From Cupriavidus gilardii (GTDB lineage Bacteria > Pseudomonadota > Gammaproteobacteria > Burkholderiales > Burkholderiaceae), in the NCBI RefSeq assembly GCF_013314895.1, contig NZ_JABTYE010000006.1:186001-250000 (forward strand): a stretch of 64,000 bases of DNA, given 5' to 3'. Under the pieces are notes generated by a model. That model was not told the DNA's origin. It did not search any database and saw only the letters and a list, made by a program, of their open reading frames with translations. This document shows, piece by piece, positions 23,334 to 32,672 of the stretch. Both the position numbers and the translations under genes were made by a program. Every line of letters begins with the position of its first letter. The first letter of the stretch is position 1.

Positions 23334-24553
23334 ACTGCCCTATGCCGGAACCATGCTCTGCCACCGTCGCCGCTGCTTCCGTCGCTGCGATCGATCCCGA
23401 CGAGATCGCAGCGTGGGTGCGGCTCGATGCCGTCCCGGGCCTCGGCCGCCGCACCGCGCGGCTGCTGCTGGACAAGTTCGGGTTGCCGCAACAGGTGCTC
23501 GCGGCGGGGACGGCCGAGCTGGCGCGCTGGGTACCTGCCGCCATGGTCGGCGCGATCCGGGCGCGGCCGGATTCGGCCCTGTCGGCGCAGATCGACCGTA
23601 CCTTGCAGTGGCTGCGCGAACCCGGCCACCACCTGCTGACCCTGGCGGATCCGGCGTACCCGCGTGCCATGCTGGACCTGAGCGACCCGCCGCTGATGCT
23701 GTACGCGCTCGGTCGGCTGGAGCGCCTGCGCAGCCCGGCGCTGGCCGTGGTCGGCGCGCGCAGCGCGACCGTGCAGGGCGGGCGCGATGCCGAGCGGTTC
23801 GCCGCGGCCTTCTCCGGTGCGGGGATTACGGTGGTATCCGGCCTCGCGCTGGGGATCGACGCGGCCGCGCATGCCGGCGGGCTGAACGGCCCGGGCGGCA
23901 CCATCGCAGTGGTCGGGACCGGGCTGGATCGCTGCTATCCGGCCTGTCATCGGACGCTGGCCCAGCGGATTGCAGCCGACGGGCTGGTGCTGGGCGAACT
24001 ACCGCTGGGTACTCCTGCGCGCAGCCTCCATTTTCCGCAGCGCAACCGGCTGATCGCGGCGCTGTCGCGCGGCGTGCTGGTGGTCGAGGCGGCGTTGCGT
24101 TCCGGTTCTCTGATCACTGCGCGGCTGGCCGCGGAGCTCGGCCGGGAGGTGTTCGCGGTGCCCGGGTCCATCCACGCGCCACTGGCAGCCGGCTGCCACC
24201 GGCTGATCCAGCAAGGGGCGAAGCTGGTGGAATGCCCGCAGGACGTGTTCGATGAACTGGGTTTGAGCCCGGGTTTGAGCCCGGGTGCGAGCCCGGGTGC
24301 GAGCCCCGCTGCGAGTCGGCGTTCGAGCGCCGCATTGAGCCCCGCCGGAATGCCGCCACCGCCGACGTCTGCGCCGGCCCCCGACCGCGCCGATGCGCTC
24401 GGCGCCGCGCTGGCGTACGATCCGGTCGATCCCGACACGCTGTGCGCCCGTACCGGGATGCCACCGGAGGCCGTCACCGCCGTGCTGCTGGATCTGGAAC
24501 TGGCAGGGGCGGTCGAGCGAATGCCGGGCAATCGGTACCGGCGTCTGACCTAG
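23318..24553 (+). CDS. dprA: DNA-processing protein DprA (Smf)
   Basis: Protein of 411 residues that loads RecA on incoming single-stranded DNA during natural transformation. An N-terminal SAM/HhH-like domain (VRLDAVPGLGRRTARLLLDKFG) is followed by the Rossmann fold with VVGARSATVQGGRDAE, VSGLALGIDAAAHAGGL, VVGTGLDRCYP, FPQRNRLIAALS and EAALRSGSLITARLAAELGREVFAVPGS. A C-terminal winged-helix domain lies at about 350-411. The linker between the two carries an LSPG repeat coded by a 12-bp tandem array. The ATG at 23318 is chosen; one at 23342 is an alternative. It overlaps the upstream gene and is probably co-transcribed with it. Confidence 0.94.
   Translation: MDSTLNCPMPEPCSATVAAASVAAIDPDEIAAWVRLDAVPGLGRRTARLLLDKFGLPQQVLAAGTAELARWVPAAMVGAIRARPDSALSAQIDRTLQWLREPGHHLLTLADPAYPRAMLDLSDPPLMLYALGRLERLRSPALAVVGARSATVQGGRDAERFAAAFSGAGITVVSGLALGIDAAAHAGGLNGPGGTIAVVGTGLDRCYPACHRTLAQRIAADGLVLGELPLGTPARSLHFPQRNRLIAALSRGVLVVEAALRSGSLITARLAAELGREVFAVPGSIHAPLAAGCHRLIQQGAKLVECPQDVFDELGLSPGLSPGASPGASPAASRRSSAALSPAGMPPPPTSAPAPDRADALGAALAYDPVDPDTLCARTGMPPEAVTAVLLDLELAGAVERMPGNRYRRLT
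24259..24306 (+). repeat. Tandem 12-bp repeat (4 units) in the dprA linker
   Basis: Four units of GGGTTTGAGCCC or GGGTGCGAGCCC, two of each, encode LSPG/ASPG repeats between the Rossmann and winged-helix domains of DprA. Confidence 0.92.
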
Positions 24554-24674
24554 CGCCGGGGCCGGCGCGGCACGGCCGATGGTCATAGTCGCTACAATCG
24601 CCGTTCCTCGTGCCTGATCAAGCGCCCACTGCGGGCCACGTCGAGCGCACGCAAGGCTCATGTTTGGATGACCG

Positions 24675-25100
24675 ATGGCCGTTTACTTCCCCGAACGCGA
24701 TGCGGCCGCGATAGCGGCGGCGCTGCGGGCACACCCCGACGGTCGCCTGGTGGCGTGCCTGTGCGCCGAGTGGTGCGGCACCTGTCGTGACTATCTGGCG
24801 GTCTGGCGCGACCTGGCAGAGCGCCACCCGGACGATTGCTTCGTCTGGATCGATATCGAAACGCATGCCGACGCCCTGGGCGACATCGATATCGAGAACT
24901 TCCCGACCGTGCTGGTGCAGGATGCCGCCGGCGGTGCGCCGCGTTTCTATGGCACATTGCTGCCCCACGCCGACACGCTGGCGCGACTGCTGAGCCGCGG
25001 CGCGACCATGCCGGCCGGTGGAGAACCGCCGCCGGACCTGCTCGGCTGGTTGAATCCTGACGGATCCGGCCGGTCACAGCAGGAAGAAAGCGGCGTTTGA
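24675..25100 (+). CDS. Thioredoxin-like protein
   Basis: Cytoplasmic protein of 141 residues with a thioredoxin fold: strand LVACLCAEWCGTCRDYLAVW carries the redox pair Cys34-Gly-Thr-Cys37, and IENFPTVLVQD supplies the cis-proline. The last 30 residues form a short extension rich in Pro, Gly and Gln. No signal sequence is present. It lies between dprA and topB on the same strand and may be part of that unit. Its redox partner is unknown. Confidence 0.9.
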   Translation: MAVYFPERDAAAIAAALRAHPDGRLVACLCAEWCGTCRDYLAVWRDLAERHPDDCFVWIDIETHADALGDIDIENFPTVLVQDAAGGAPRFYGTLLPHADTLARLLSRGATMPAGGEPPPDLLGWLNPDGSGRSQQEESGV

Positions 25101-25302
25101 AGCCCGCGGGGGCCGGCTCCGGACAGCGTCCGGGCCAACGATAAGGCGCGAAGGCGGCGATGGAACTCGCCTTGCACCGTTGTCAATACCCCGCTTATTA
25201 TTGGCGCCTCATGGCCCCCCGGGGGCCTCAAGTGTGCTGTTTACATATTAGTGCTGTGCCAAACGCGGTCCGCCAAGGGGCGGCCGGCAAGGATTCCCAC
25301 TC

Positions 25303-27966
25303 ATGTCCAAAGCTCTCATCATCGCGGAAAAGCCATCGGTCGCGGCCGATATCGCCCGTGCGCTCGGGGGCTTTACCAAGCATGACGAGTATTACGAGAG
25401 CGACGAATATGTGCTCTCGTCGGCGGTCGGCCATCTGGTGGAAATTGCCGCGCCCGACGAATACGAGGTCAAGCGCGGCAAGTGGAGCTTCGCCAACCTG
25501 CCGGTGATCCCGCCGCATTTCGACCTGCGTCCGATCGCCAAGACCGAGTCGCGCCTGAAGGTGCTGAACCGGCTGATCAAGCGCAAGGACGTCACCCGCC
25601 TGATCAACGCCTGTGACGCGGGGCGCGAAGGTGAACTGATCTTCCGCCTGATCGTGCAGCAGGCCAAGGCCAAGCAGCCGGTGCAGCGGCTGTGGCTGCA
25701 ATCGATGACGCCGCAGGCGATCCGCGACGGCTTCGCCAGCCTGCGCGAGGACGCCGAGATGCTGCCGCTGGCCGACGCCGCGCGCTGCCGCTCGGAGGCC
25801 GACTGGCTGGTCGGCATCAACGGCACCCGCGCGATGACCGCCTTCAACAGCAAGGGCGGCGGCTTCTTCCTGACCACGGTGGGCCGGGTGCAGACGCCGA
25901 CACTGTCGATCGTGGTCGAGCGCGAGGAGAAGATCAAACACTTCGTGCCGCGCGACTACTGGGAAGTGCGGGCCGAATTCATCGCCGCTGCCGGGCTGTA
26001 CGAGGGCCGCTGGTTCGACCCGAAGTTCAAGAAGAACGAGTTCGATCCCGAGGCGCGCGAGTCGCGGCTGTGGAGCGAGGCCGAGGCCAAGAGCATCGTC
26101 GCGGCGTGCCGCGACAAGCCGGGCACGGTCAGCGAGGAATCCAAGCCTTCGACGCAGCTGTCGCCGGCGCTGTTCGACCTGACCAGCCTGCAGCGCGAGG
26201 CCAACTCGCGCTTCGGCTTCTCGGCCAAGAACACGCTGGGCCTGGCCCAGGCGCTGTACGAAAAGCACAAGGTGCTGACCTACCCGCGTACCGACTCGCG
26301 CGCGCTGCCCGAGGACTACATGGGCACGGTCAAGGAAACGCTGGACATGCTGGCGGACAGTTCGCCGAACTACCTGAGGCATGCCAAGAAGATCCTGAAC
26401 AGCGGCTGGGTCAAGCCGAACAAACGGATCTTCGACAACAGCAAGATCAGCGATCACTTCGCCATCATCCCGACGCTGCAGGCGCCGAAGAACCTGTCGG
26501 AGCCCGAGCAGAAGCTGTACGACCTGGTGGTGCGGCGTTTCCTGTCGGTGTTCTTCCCGGCGGCCGAGTACCAGATCACCACGCGGATCACCGAGGTCGC
26601 CGGCCACCACTTCAAGACCGAAGGCAAGGTGCTGGTCAATCCGGGCTGGCTGGTGGTCTATGGCCGCGAGGCGCAGGGCGACGACGCCAACCTGGTGCAG
26701 GTCGGCAAGGACGAGAAGGTCCGCACCGACAAGATCGAACCGGTCGGGCTGACCACCAAGCCGCCGGCGCGCTACAACGAAGCGACGCTGCTGTCGGCGA
26801 TGGAAGGCGCCGGCAAGCTGGTCGACGACGACGCGCTGCGCGAGGCGATGGCCGGCAAGGGCCTGGGCACGCCGGCGACGCGCGCGGCCATCATCGAAGG
26901 CCTGCTGACCGAGAAATACCTGGTGCGCGAAGGCCGCGAGCTGATCCCGACCGCCAAGGCGTTCCAGCTGATGACGCTGCTGCGCGGCCTCGGCGTCGAG
27001 GAACTGACGCAGGCCGAACTGACCGGCGAGTGGGAACACAAGCTGGCGCAGATCGAGCGCGGCCGGCTCAAGCGCGACGAATTCATGCGCGAGATCGCAC
27101 AGATGACGCAGCAGATCGTCAAGCGCGCCAAGGAATACGACAGCGACACCATTCCGGGCGACTACGCCACGCTGCAGACCCCGTGTCCGCAATGCGGGGG
27201 CCAGGTCAAGGAGAATTACCGGCGCTTTGCCTGCACGGCGTGCGAGTTCTCGATCAGCAAGATCCCGGGCGGCCGTCAGTTCGAGATCGACGAGGTCGAG
27301 ACGCTGCTGCGCGACAAGGAAATCGGGCCGCTGCAGGGCTTCCGCAGCAAGATGGGCCGCCCCTTCGCCGCGATCCTGAAGCTGGCGCGCGACGACGACG
27401 GCAACTACAAGATGGAGTTCGACTTCGGCCAGAACGAGGACGAGAACGACGGCGAGCCGGTCGACTTCAGCGGCCAGGAGCCGGTCGGCACCTGCCCGAA
27501 GTGCAGCGGCTCGGTGTTCGAGCACGGCATGAAATACGTCTGCGAGAACGCGGTCGGCTCGCCCAAGTCGTGCGACTTCACCACCGGCAAGATCATCCTG
27601 CAGCAGGAGATCTCGCGCGAGCAGATCGGCAAGCTGCTGGACCAGGGCCGCACCGACCTGCTGACCGGCTTCAAGTCGTCGCGTACCGGCCGCAACTTCA
27701 AGGCCTATCTGGTCAAGCAGCCGGACGGCAAGATCGGCTTCGAGTTCGAGGTGCGCGAGCCGAAGCCTGGCGCCAAGACGGCGGCTGGCAAGACGGCCGC
27801 CAAGACGGCTACGAAGACGGCCACGAAGACGGCCGCCAACGCCGCGGAGCCGGCGAGCAAGACCGCGGCGGCAAAGACGGGCACCAAGGTCGCGGCCAAG
27901 GCGGCCAGCAAGACGCCGGCCAAGAAGACGGCCCGTACCAAGACGGCGGCCAGCGCGAGCGAATAA
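25303..27966 (+). CDS. topB: DNA topoisomerase III with a histone-H1-like tail
   Basis: Type IA topoisomerase of 887 residues that decatenates DNA by single-strand passage. The TOPRIM domain (ALIIAEKPSVAADIARAL, then ACDAGREGELIF) and the active-site tyrosine motif LTYPRTDSR are intact. Zinc-ribbon-like modules follow, with CPQCGG/CTAC (about 626-646) and CPKCSGS/CDF (about 728-765). The last 60 residues are an Ala/Lys/Thr-rich tail with repeated KTAA and KTAT, like histone H1 or HctB tails, which presumably binds DNA. The gene ends with a terminator. Confidence 0.96.
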   Translation: MSKALIIAEKPSVAADIARALGGFTKHDEYYESDEYVLSSAVGHLVEIAAPDEYEVKRGKWSFANLPVIPPHFDLRPIAKTESRLKVLNRLIKRKDVTRLINACDAGREGELIFRLIVQQAKAKQPVQRLWLQSMTPQAIRDGFASLREDAEMLPLADAARCRSEADWLVGINGTRAMTAFNSKGGGFFLTTVGRVQTPTLSIVVEREEKIKHFVPRDYWEVRAEFIAAAGLYEGRWFDPKFKKNEFDPEARESRLWSEAEAKSIVAACRDKPGTVSEESKPSTQLSPALFDLTSLQREANSRFGFSAKNTLGLAQALYEKHKVLTYPRTDSRALPEDYMGTVKETLDMLADSSPNYLRHAKKILNSGWVKPNKRIFDNSKISDHFAIIPTLQAPKNLSEPEQKLYDLVVRRFLSVFFPAAEYQITTRITEVAGHHFKTEGKVLVNPGWLVVYGREAQGDDANLVQVGKDEKVRTDKIEPVGLTTKPPARYNEATLLSAMEGAGKLVDDDALREAMAGKGLGTPATRAAIIEGLLTEKYLVREGRELIPTAKAFQLMTLLRGLGVEELTQAELTGEWEHKLAQIERGRLKRDEFMREIAQMTQQIVKRAKEYDSDTIPGDYATLQTPCPQCGGQVKENYRRFACTACEFSISKIPGGRQFEIDEVETLLRDKEIGPLQGFRSKMGRPFAAILKLARDDDGNYKMEFDFGQNEDENDGEPVDFSGQEPVGTCPKCSGSVFEHGMKYVCENAVGSPKSCDFTTGKIILQQEISREQIGKLLDQGRTDLLTGFKSSRTGRNFKAYLVKQPDGKIGFEFEVREPKPGAKTAAGKTAAKTATKTATKTAANAAEPASKTAAAKTGTKVAAKAASKTPAKKTARTKTAASASE

Positions 27967-27999
27967 GACCAAGGATCGGCTGAAGGGGAGGCCGAAGGG

Positions 28000-28025
28000 C
28001 CGAGGACGGCACACGGCGTCCTCGG
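28000..28025 (+). terminator. Hairpin after topB
   Basis: Stem CCGAGGACG (28000-28008) with CGTCCTCGG (28017-28025) followed by a pyrimidine-rich stretch, 34 bp after the topB stop codon. It also faces the end of the convergent LysR gene. Confidence 0.7.
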
Positions 28026-28079
28026 TTCTACTTCCTCCTTCGGCGCTCGGCCCGCAGCGTTGCGTGCCTGGCTGTGCGC

Positions 28080-29027
28080 CTAGTTGCCCGCCACAGCCGC
28101 GCTCGCGGCGCCGGGGGCCCCACCCGCCCCATCGGCGCTTTTCTTCTTCCCTTCTTCCAGCAGGAAGTCGATGAAGGCCCGCGCCTTGGTCGGCAGGAAC
28201 TTGCGGCTCGGATAGACCACGCTGATGTCGCGGCGCGGCAGCTGGTATTGCGGCAGGATGTGCTCCAGCAGGCCGGCCTCGATACTGGGCCGCGCCAGGT
28301 ACGACGACAACATCGCGATGCCGAGATTGGCCAGCGCCGCCTGGTGCGCCAGTTCGGCGTTGCTGCAGAGCAGACCGGGCCGGATCGGCACGGTCACCTC
28401 CCCTTCCGGACCGGACAGCGTCCAGGCATGCTCGGCATTGGTCAGCCGCATGGCGATGCAGCGGTGCTGCGTCAGCTCATGGGCATGGCGCAGCGGCGCG
28501 TGGGCGCGCAGATAGCCGGGCGAGGCACACAGGATGATCTCGGCGGACAACAGAGGCCGCGCCACCAGATGCGAGCCCAGCCCCAGGTCGGACAGCACGA
28601 TGCCGACGTCCCGGCCCTCCTCGACGATATCGATGCTGCGGTCCGACAGCAGCACATCGAACACCACGTCGGGATACATCTGCTGGAAGCGCGCCAGCAT
28701 GTCGGGCAACAGATGCAGCCCGAACATCACCGGCGTAACGATCCGCAGCGTGCCCGATAGCGACTGGCTGCGGGTCGTCACCACCGACTCGGCTTCCTCG
28801 ACGTCCTCGAGGATCTGCTGGCAGCGCTGCAGATAGGTTTCGCCCGCATCGGTCAGCGACAGGCTGCGGGTGGTCCGGTTCAGCAGCCGCGTACCCAGAT
28901 GGCTCTCCAGGTCCGCGACATAGCGGGTCACCACCGCGTTCGACATTTCCAATTGCTGCGCCGCACGGGCGAAGCTGCCCAGCTCGACGACCTTGGCGAA
29001 CACGCGCATCGATTGCAGCCGATCCAT
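28080..29027 (-). CDS. LysR-type transcriptional regulator
   Basis: DNA-binding regulator of 315 residues. The N-terminal winged helix (DRLQSMRVFAKVVELGSFARAAQQLEMSNAVVTRYVADLESHLGTRLLNRTTR) is typical. An effector-binding domain spans about 95-300. The ATG at 29027 gives MDRLQSMRVF; the extra residues upstream are not typical. The target is not given by the sequence, but LysR genes usually control a divergent neighbour, here the repeat-only secreted protein 192 bp away. Confidence 0.92.
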   Translation of the reverse strand: MDRLQSMRVFAKVVELGSFARAAQQLEMSNAVVTRYVADLESHLGTRLLNRTTRSLSLTDAGETYLQRCQQILEDVEEAESVVTTRSQSLSGTLRIVTPVMFGLHLLPDMLARFQQMYPDVVFDVLLSDRSIDIVEEGRDVGIVLSDLGLGSHLVARPLLSAEIILCASPGYLRAHAPLRHAHELTQHRCIAMRLTNAEHAWTLSGPEGEVTVPIRPGLLCSNAELAHQAALANLGIAMLSSYLARPSIEAGLLEHILPQYQLPRRDISVVYPSRKFLPTKARAFIDFLLEEGKKKSADGAGGAPGAASAAVAGN

Positions 29028-29219
29028 TGCACAGTCTCCCTTTTTTCTTCCCCATTTTTCCACAGCTTGGGGTTTTTGTTGTTCTTTATAGAACTAATCA
29101 TTGTTTGCGGTAACGTTTATTCATATAAGGGAAATGCCTAATATGCAGTCATCGGATGCCGCATTGCAGCGAAACCAAGCCGCCGCGGACGTCCTCCCGA
29201 CCAGAAGAAAGGACACATC

Positions 29220-29450
29220 ATGACGATCTCCCGCTTTGCCCTGACCGCCGCCGCCACCGCTCTCGTGGCCACCCTGACCGCCGCGCCCGCCTTCGCCAAG
29301 GCCGGCAAGTTCGACCCGTACACCGACGGCGCCAGGACCGGCCAGTTCGACGTGTTCAGCGAAGGCGCACGCCAGGGCCAGTTCGACGTGTTCACCGAAG
29401 GTGCCCGCCAGGGCAAGTTCGACGTCTTCACCGAAGGCGCCGCCCGCTAA
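29220..29450 (+). CDS. Secreted protein made of four 12-residue repeats
   Basis: A 76-residue protein with a good ribosome-binding site (AAGGA) before the ATG. A signal peptide (MTISRF...APAFA, 1-26) is predicted to be cleaved after AFA. The mature part is a two-residue start (KA) plus exactly four 12-residue units at 29-40, 41-52, 53-64 and 65-76: GKFDPYTDGART, GQFDVFSEGARQ, GQFDVFTEGARQ and GKFDVFTEGAAR. Each unit has a Phe-Asp core, an acidic pair and a Gly-Ala turn. I do not recognise a function. It is divergent from the LysR gene and ends with a hairpin terminator. Confidence 0.85.
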   Translation: MTISRFALTAAATALVATLTAAPAFAKAGKFDPYTDGARTGQFDVFSEGARQGQFDVFTEGARQGKFDVFTEGAAR

Positions 29451-29485
29451 GTCTGCCTCCCCCAGGACCGCTTCCCAGCGGCCCC

Positions 29486-29511
29486 GATGCCCGTGCCTCG
29501 GCACGGGCATC
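29486..29511 (+). terminator. Terminator-like hairpin after the repeat protein
   Basis: Perfect 12-bp arms GATGCCCGTGCC (29486-29497) and GGCACGGGCATC (29500-29511) with a 2-nt gap, followed by GTCGTTTA. It lies 35 bp beyond the stop codon. Confidence 0.75.
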
Positions 29512-29574
29512 GTCGTTTACGGCGGCCCGGCGCTGTCGCGCGCGGAGGTGGAACAACCGGACGTTGGCCGCCGC

Positions 29575-29605
29575 AAAACAAAAACGGGCCGCTTGCGCGG
29601 CCCGT
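29575..29605 (-). terminator. Rho-independent terminator after the glycine-zipper gene
   Basis: On the minus strand ACGGGCCGC/GCGGCCCGT (29584-29592 with 29597-29605) with a 4-nt loop is followed by TTTTTGTTTTG. It lies 34 bp downstream of the stop codon at 29639. Confidence 0.9.
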
Positions 29606-29638
29606 CGAACTGGCTGTCAGGGTGCACTACCCCTGCGA

Positions 29639-30121
29639 TCAATCGTCCCAATCACGATGGCCGCGGCGGTGGTGGCGGTGCTTGTTCTTGTACTTGCTCT
29701 TGTGATAGCCGCGATCGCGGTAGTAGCGGTCACGGTCGTTGGCGTACGAGTTGCTGCGCGACACGTTGCCGCCCAGCGCCGCGCCAGCGCCGCCGCCCAG
29801 GGCCGCGCCGATCAGGCCGCCGCCACGGCCGCCCATCGCGTTGCCCGCCGCGGTACCCGCACCGCCGCCGAGCGCGCCGCCCAGGATGGCGCCGGTACGC
29901 TCGCGGCGATTCGAGCTGATCGCGCCGCCGGCGCCACCGCCCACCGCGCCGCCGATCACGGCGCCGGTGGAACCACCCAGTGCGCCTCCGACGGCTGCAC
30001 CGGCGACGCCGCCGAGGGCGCCACCCAGTGCGTTATTCATGTCGCTCGCGAATGCAGGCAGCGTCGTCGATGCCGCCAGGGCGAGGGCCACGGTCATATT
30101 GCGAACGAGTCGGCGAGACAT
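29639..30121 (-). CDS. Glycine-zipper exported protein with a basic His/Arg tail
   Basis: Protein of 160 residues. The signal peptide (MSRRLVRNMTVALALAASTTLPAFA) is followed by three blocks of glycine-zipper repeats (GGALGGVAGAAVGGALGG, GAVIGGAVGGGAGGA, GAILGGALGGGAG) that are expected to pack as membrane-inserting helices. The last 35 residues are rich in Tyr, Arg, His and Asp (DRDRYYRDRGYHKSKYKNK, then a HRHHRRGH motif) and highly charged. Proteins of this type are often envelope lipoprotein-like factors, but the exact role is unknown. It carries its own terminator. Confidence 0.8.
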   Translation of the reverse strand: MSRRLVRNMTVALALAASTTLPAFASDMNNALGGALGGVAGAAVGGALGGSTGAVIGGAVGGGAGGAISSNRRERTGAILGGALGGGAGTAAGNAMGGRGGGLIGAALGGGAGAALGGNVSRSNSYANDRDRYYRDRGYHKSKYKNKHRHHRRGHRDWDD

Positions 30122-30224
30122 AGTGTTTTTCCTCTGGTTGCCAAACTGTGATGCAAGTGTAGATTTTGGGCACAGACATTGCTGTAACCGCCTGTAAGCC
30201 TTTATTAATGCTGCAGAAACGCAA

Positions 30225-30250
30225 CAAAGGCTGCCCGTGGGCAGCCTTTG
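30225..30250 (-). terminator. Terminator after the cstA-ybdD operon
   Basis: Perfect 12-bp stem CAAAGGCTGCCC/GGGCAGCCTTTG with a 2-nt loop, 93 bp downstream of the ybdD stop codon. Confidence 0.75.
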
Positions 30251-30342
30251 AGATGTTGACAGCTTGTCGCCTTCCGAACGCCGGAACCCGGTGGCCTCGA
30301 ATCAGCGACACCGGATTTCCGCCGCCCGGCAGGCTTGGCAGC

Positions 30343-30546
30343 TCAGCAGCACTTGCCCTGCCCGCCGCCGTAACGCGCCTCCTGGCGCTCGCGGAAGAAC
30401 TCCTCGTAGCTCATCGGCTCGCGGTCCGGATGCGTGCTTTCCATATGGGCCACATAGGTCTGGTAGTCGGGCAGCCCGACCATCAGCCGCAGCGACTGGC
30501 CCAGGTAGCGGCCCATTTGGCCCATCTTGTTCAGCGGATCCAGCAT
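30343..30546 (-). CDS. YbdD/YjiX family small protein
   Basis: A 67-residue protein with the family pattern [46 protein letters not shown]. It ends in GKCC. YbdD-like proteins are regularly encoded directly after cstA and are needed for pyruvate or peptide uptake by CstA-type carriers. Here it lies 53 bp downstream of cstA, supporting that role. Confidence 0.92.
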   Translation of the reverse strand: MLDPLNKMGQMGRYLGQSLRLMVGLPDYQTYVAHMESTHPDREPMSYEEFFRERQEARYGGGQGKCC

Positions 30547-30599
30547 GGCGTTCCTTCCTCTGCGTGGGTTGACCTTACGGCGGGCAAGACAGACGGCGC

Positions 30600-32672
30600 T
30601 CAGCGCTGTGCCGAGGCCGCCGCGGGCAGCGGCTCGAACGGCGTCTCGTGGGCCGTCGGCCGTGCCTGCGCGCCCGCGCGCAGACCGGTGCGCAGGCCGT
30701 AGTAGACGATCGACAGCACCACCGCCATGAACAGCGCGCACAGGCCGGCGTCCAGGTAGTCGTTGAAGACGATGCGGTGCATCTGCTCCATCGTCTTGGC
30801 CGGTGCCAGCACCGTGCCCTGGGCGATCGCCTCGCTGAACTTGCTGGCGTGCGACAGGAAGCCGATCTTCGGGTCGGCATGGAACAGCTTCTGCCAGCCC
30901 GCGGTCAGCGTGCAGATCAGCAGCCAGACGGTCGGCAGCAGCGTGACCCAGGCATAGCGGCCGCGCTTCATCTTGACCAGCACGCAGGTGCCGAGCACCA
31001 GCGCCACCGCGGCCAGCATCTGGTTCGAGATGCCGAACAGCGGCCACAGCGTGTTGATGCCGCCCAGCGGATCGACCACGCCCTGGTACAGGAAGTAGCC
31101 CCAGGCGCCGACGCACAGCGCGGTCGCGATCAGGTTGGCCGGCAGCGAGTCGGTACGGCGCATCGACGGCACGAAGCTGCCCAGCAGATCCTGCAGCATG
31201 AAGCGGCCGGCGCGGGTGCCCGCGTCGACGGCGGTCAGGATGAACAGCGCCTCGAACAGGATGGCGAAGTGGTACCAGAACGCCATCATGGCCTGACCGC
31301 CGACCACCTGGTGCAGGATGTGGGCGATGCCCACCGCCAGCGTCGGGGCGCCGCCGGCGCGCGAGATGATGGTGTTTTCGCCGACGTCCTTGGCGGTCTG
31401 CACCAGCACGTCGGGCGTGATCACGAAGCCCCAGTTCGATACCGCCGCCGCGACCGCTTCCGGCGTAGTGCCGATCGCCGCCGCCGGGCTGTTCATCGCG
31501 AAGTACACCCCCGGCTCGATCACCGAGGCCGCCACCAGCGCCATGATCGCGACGAACGACTCGGCCAGCATCGCGCCGTAGCCGATGAAGCGGGCGTGGG
31601 TCTCGTTCTCCAGCAGCTTGGGCGTGGTGCCCGACGAGATCAGCGCGTGGAAGCCCGACACCGCGCCGCAGGCGATGGTGATGAACAGGAACGGGAACAG
31701 GTTGCCCGACCACACCGGACCGCCGCCTTCGGCGAACTGCGTGAAGGCCGGCATCTTCAGTTCCGGCGCGACGATCAGGATGCCGACCGCCAGCGCGATG
31801 ATGGTGCCGATCTTCAGGAAGGTCGACAGGTAGTCGCGCGGGGCCAGCAGCAGCCACACCGGCAGCACCGCGGCGACGAAACCGTAGCCGATCAGCATCC
31901 AGGTCAGCGCCTTGCCGTCGAAGGTGAACAGCGGCGCCAGCGTGGCGCTCTCGTGCACGTACTGGCCGCCGACGATGGCCAGCATCAGCAGCACGAAGCC
32001 GATCACCGACACCTCGCCGATGCGGCCCGGGCGGATGTACCGCGTGTAGATGCCCATGAAGATCGCGATCGGGATCGTCACCGCCACGGTAAACGTGCCC
32101 CACGGCGAATCGGCCAGCGCCTTGACCACGATCAGCGCCAGCACCGCGAGGATGATGATCATGATCATGAAGCAGCCGAACAGCGCGATCATGCCGGGCA
32201 CCGTACCCATCTCGGCCTTGACCAGATCGCCCAGCGAGCGGCCGTCGCGGCGGGTCGAGATGAACAGCACCATGAAGTCCTGCACCGCGCCGGCGAACAC
32301 CACGCCGGCCAGGATCCACAGCATGCCGGGCATGTAGCCCATCTGCGCGGCGAGCACCGGTCCGACCAGCGGCCCGGCGCCGGCGATCGCGGCGAAGTGG
32401 TGGCCGAACAGCACCGCCTTGTTGGTCGGCACGTAGTCCAGGCCGTCGTTATGGCGCCAGGCCGGCGTCATCCGTTTGGGGTCCAGCTGCATCACCTTGT
32501 CGGCGATGAAGCGGCTGTAGTAGCGGTAAGCGATCAGATAGATGCAGATCGCGGCGACCACGATCCACAAGGCACTGACGGCTTCGCCGCGCGACAGTGC
32601 AACGGTGGCGAAGGCGAACGCGCCGAGCACGGCGACGGCCAGCCACATCAGGTGTTGCCCGATGCGATTCAT
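30600..32672 (-). CDS. cstA: Carbon starvation protein CstA (pyruvate/peptide carrier)
   Basis: Inner-membrane carrier of 690 residues with about 16 hydrophobic segments. Family patterns are clear: [78 protein letters not shown] and [13 protein letters not shown]. CstA and its relatives take up pyruvate and peptides. The ATG at 32672 gives MNRIGQHL. It faces a NarL-type two-component system with CTACGCA half-sites between them, so this system is the likely regulator. Confidence 0.94.
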   Translation of the reverse strand: MNRIGQHLMWLAVAVLGAFAFATVALSRGEAVSALWIVVAAICIYLIAYRYYSRFIADKVMQLDPKRMTPAWRHNDGLDYVPTNKAVLFGHHFAAIAGAGPLVGPVLAAQMGYMPGMLWILAGVVFAGAVQDFMVLFISTRRDGRSLGDLVKAEMGTVPGMIALFGCFMIMIIILAVLALIVVKALADSPWGTFTVAVTIPIAIFMGIYTRYIRPGRIGEVSVIGFVLLMLAIVGGQYVHESATLAPLFTFDGKALTWMLIGYGFVAAVLPVWLLLAPRDYLSTFLKIGTIIALAVGILIVAPELKMPAFTQFAEGGGPVWSGNLFPFLFITIACGAVSGFHALISSGTTPKLLENETHARFIGYGAMLAESFVAIMALVAASVIEPGVYFAMNSPAAAIGTTPEAVAAAVSNWGFVITPDVLVQTAKDVGENTIISRAGGAPTLAVGIAHILHQVVGGQAMMAFWYHFAILFEALFILTAVDAGTRAGRFMLQDLLGSFVPSMRRTDSLPANLIATALCVGAWGYFLYQGVVDPLGGINTLWPLFGISNQMLAAVALVLGTCVLVKMKRGRYAWVTLLPTVWLLICTLTAGWQKLFHADPKIGFLSHASKFSEAIAQGTVLAPAKTMEQMHRIVFNDYLDAGLCALFMAVVLSIVYYGLRTGLRAGAQARPTAHETPFEPLPAAASAQR

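Noticed and set aside
25228-28014. A very long open frame antisense to topB, and similar ones antisense to the RND permease (42286-45744), cstA and PEP carboxykinase
   Set aside because: The sequences are Arg/Gly/Ala/His-rich low-complexity translations, as expected for the complement of high-GC genes, and no domain is recognisable.
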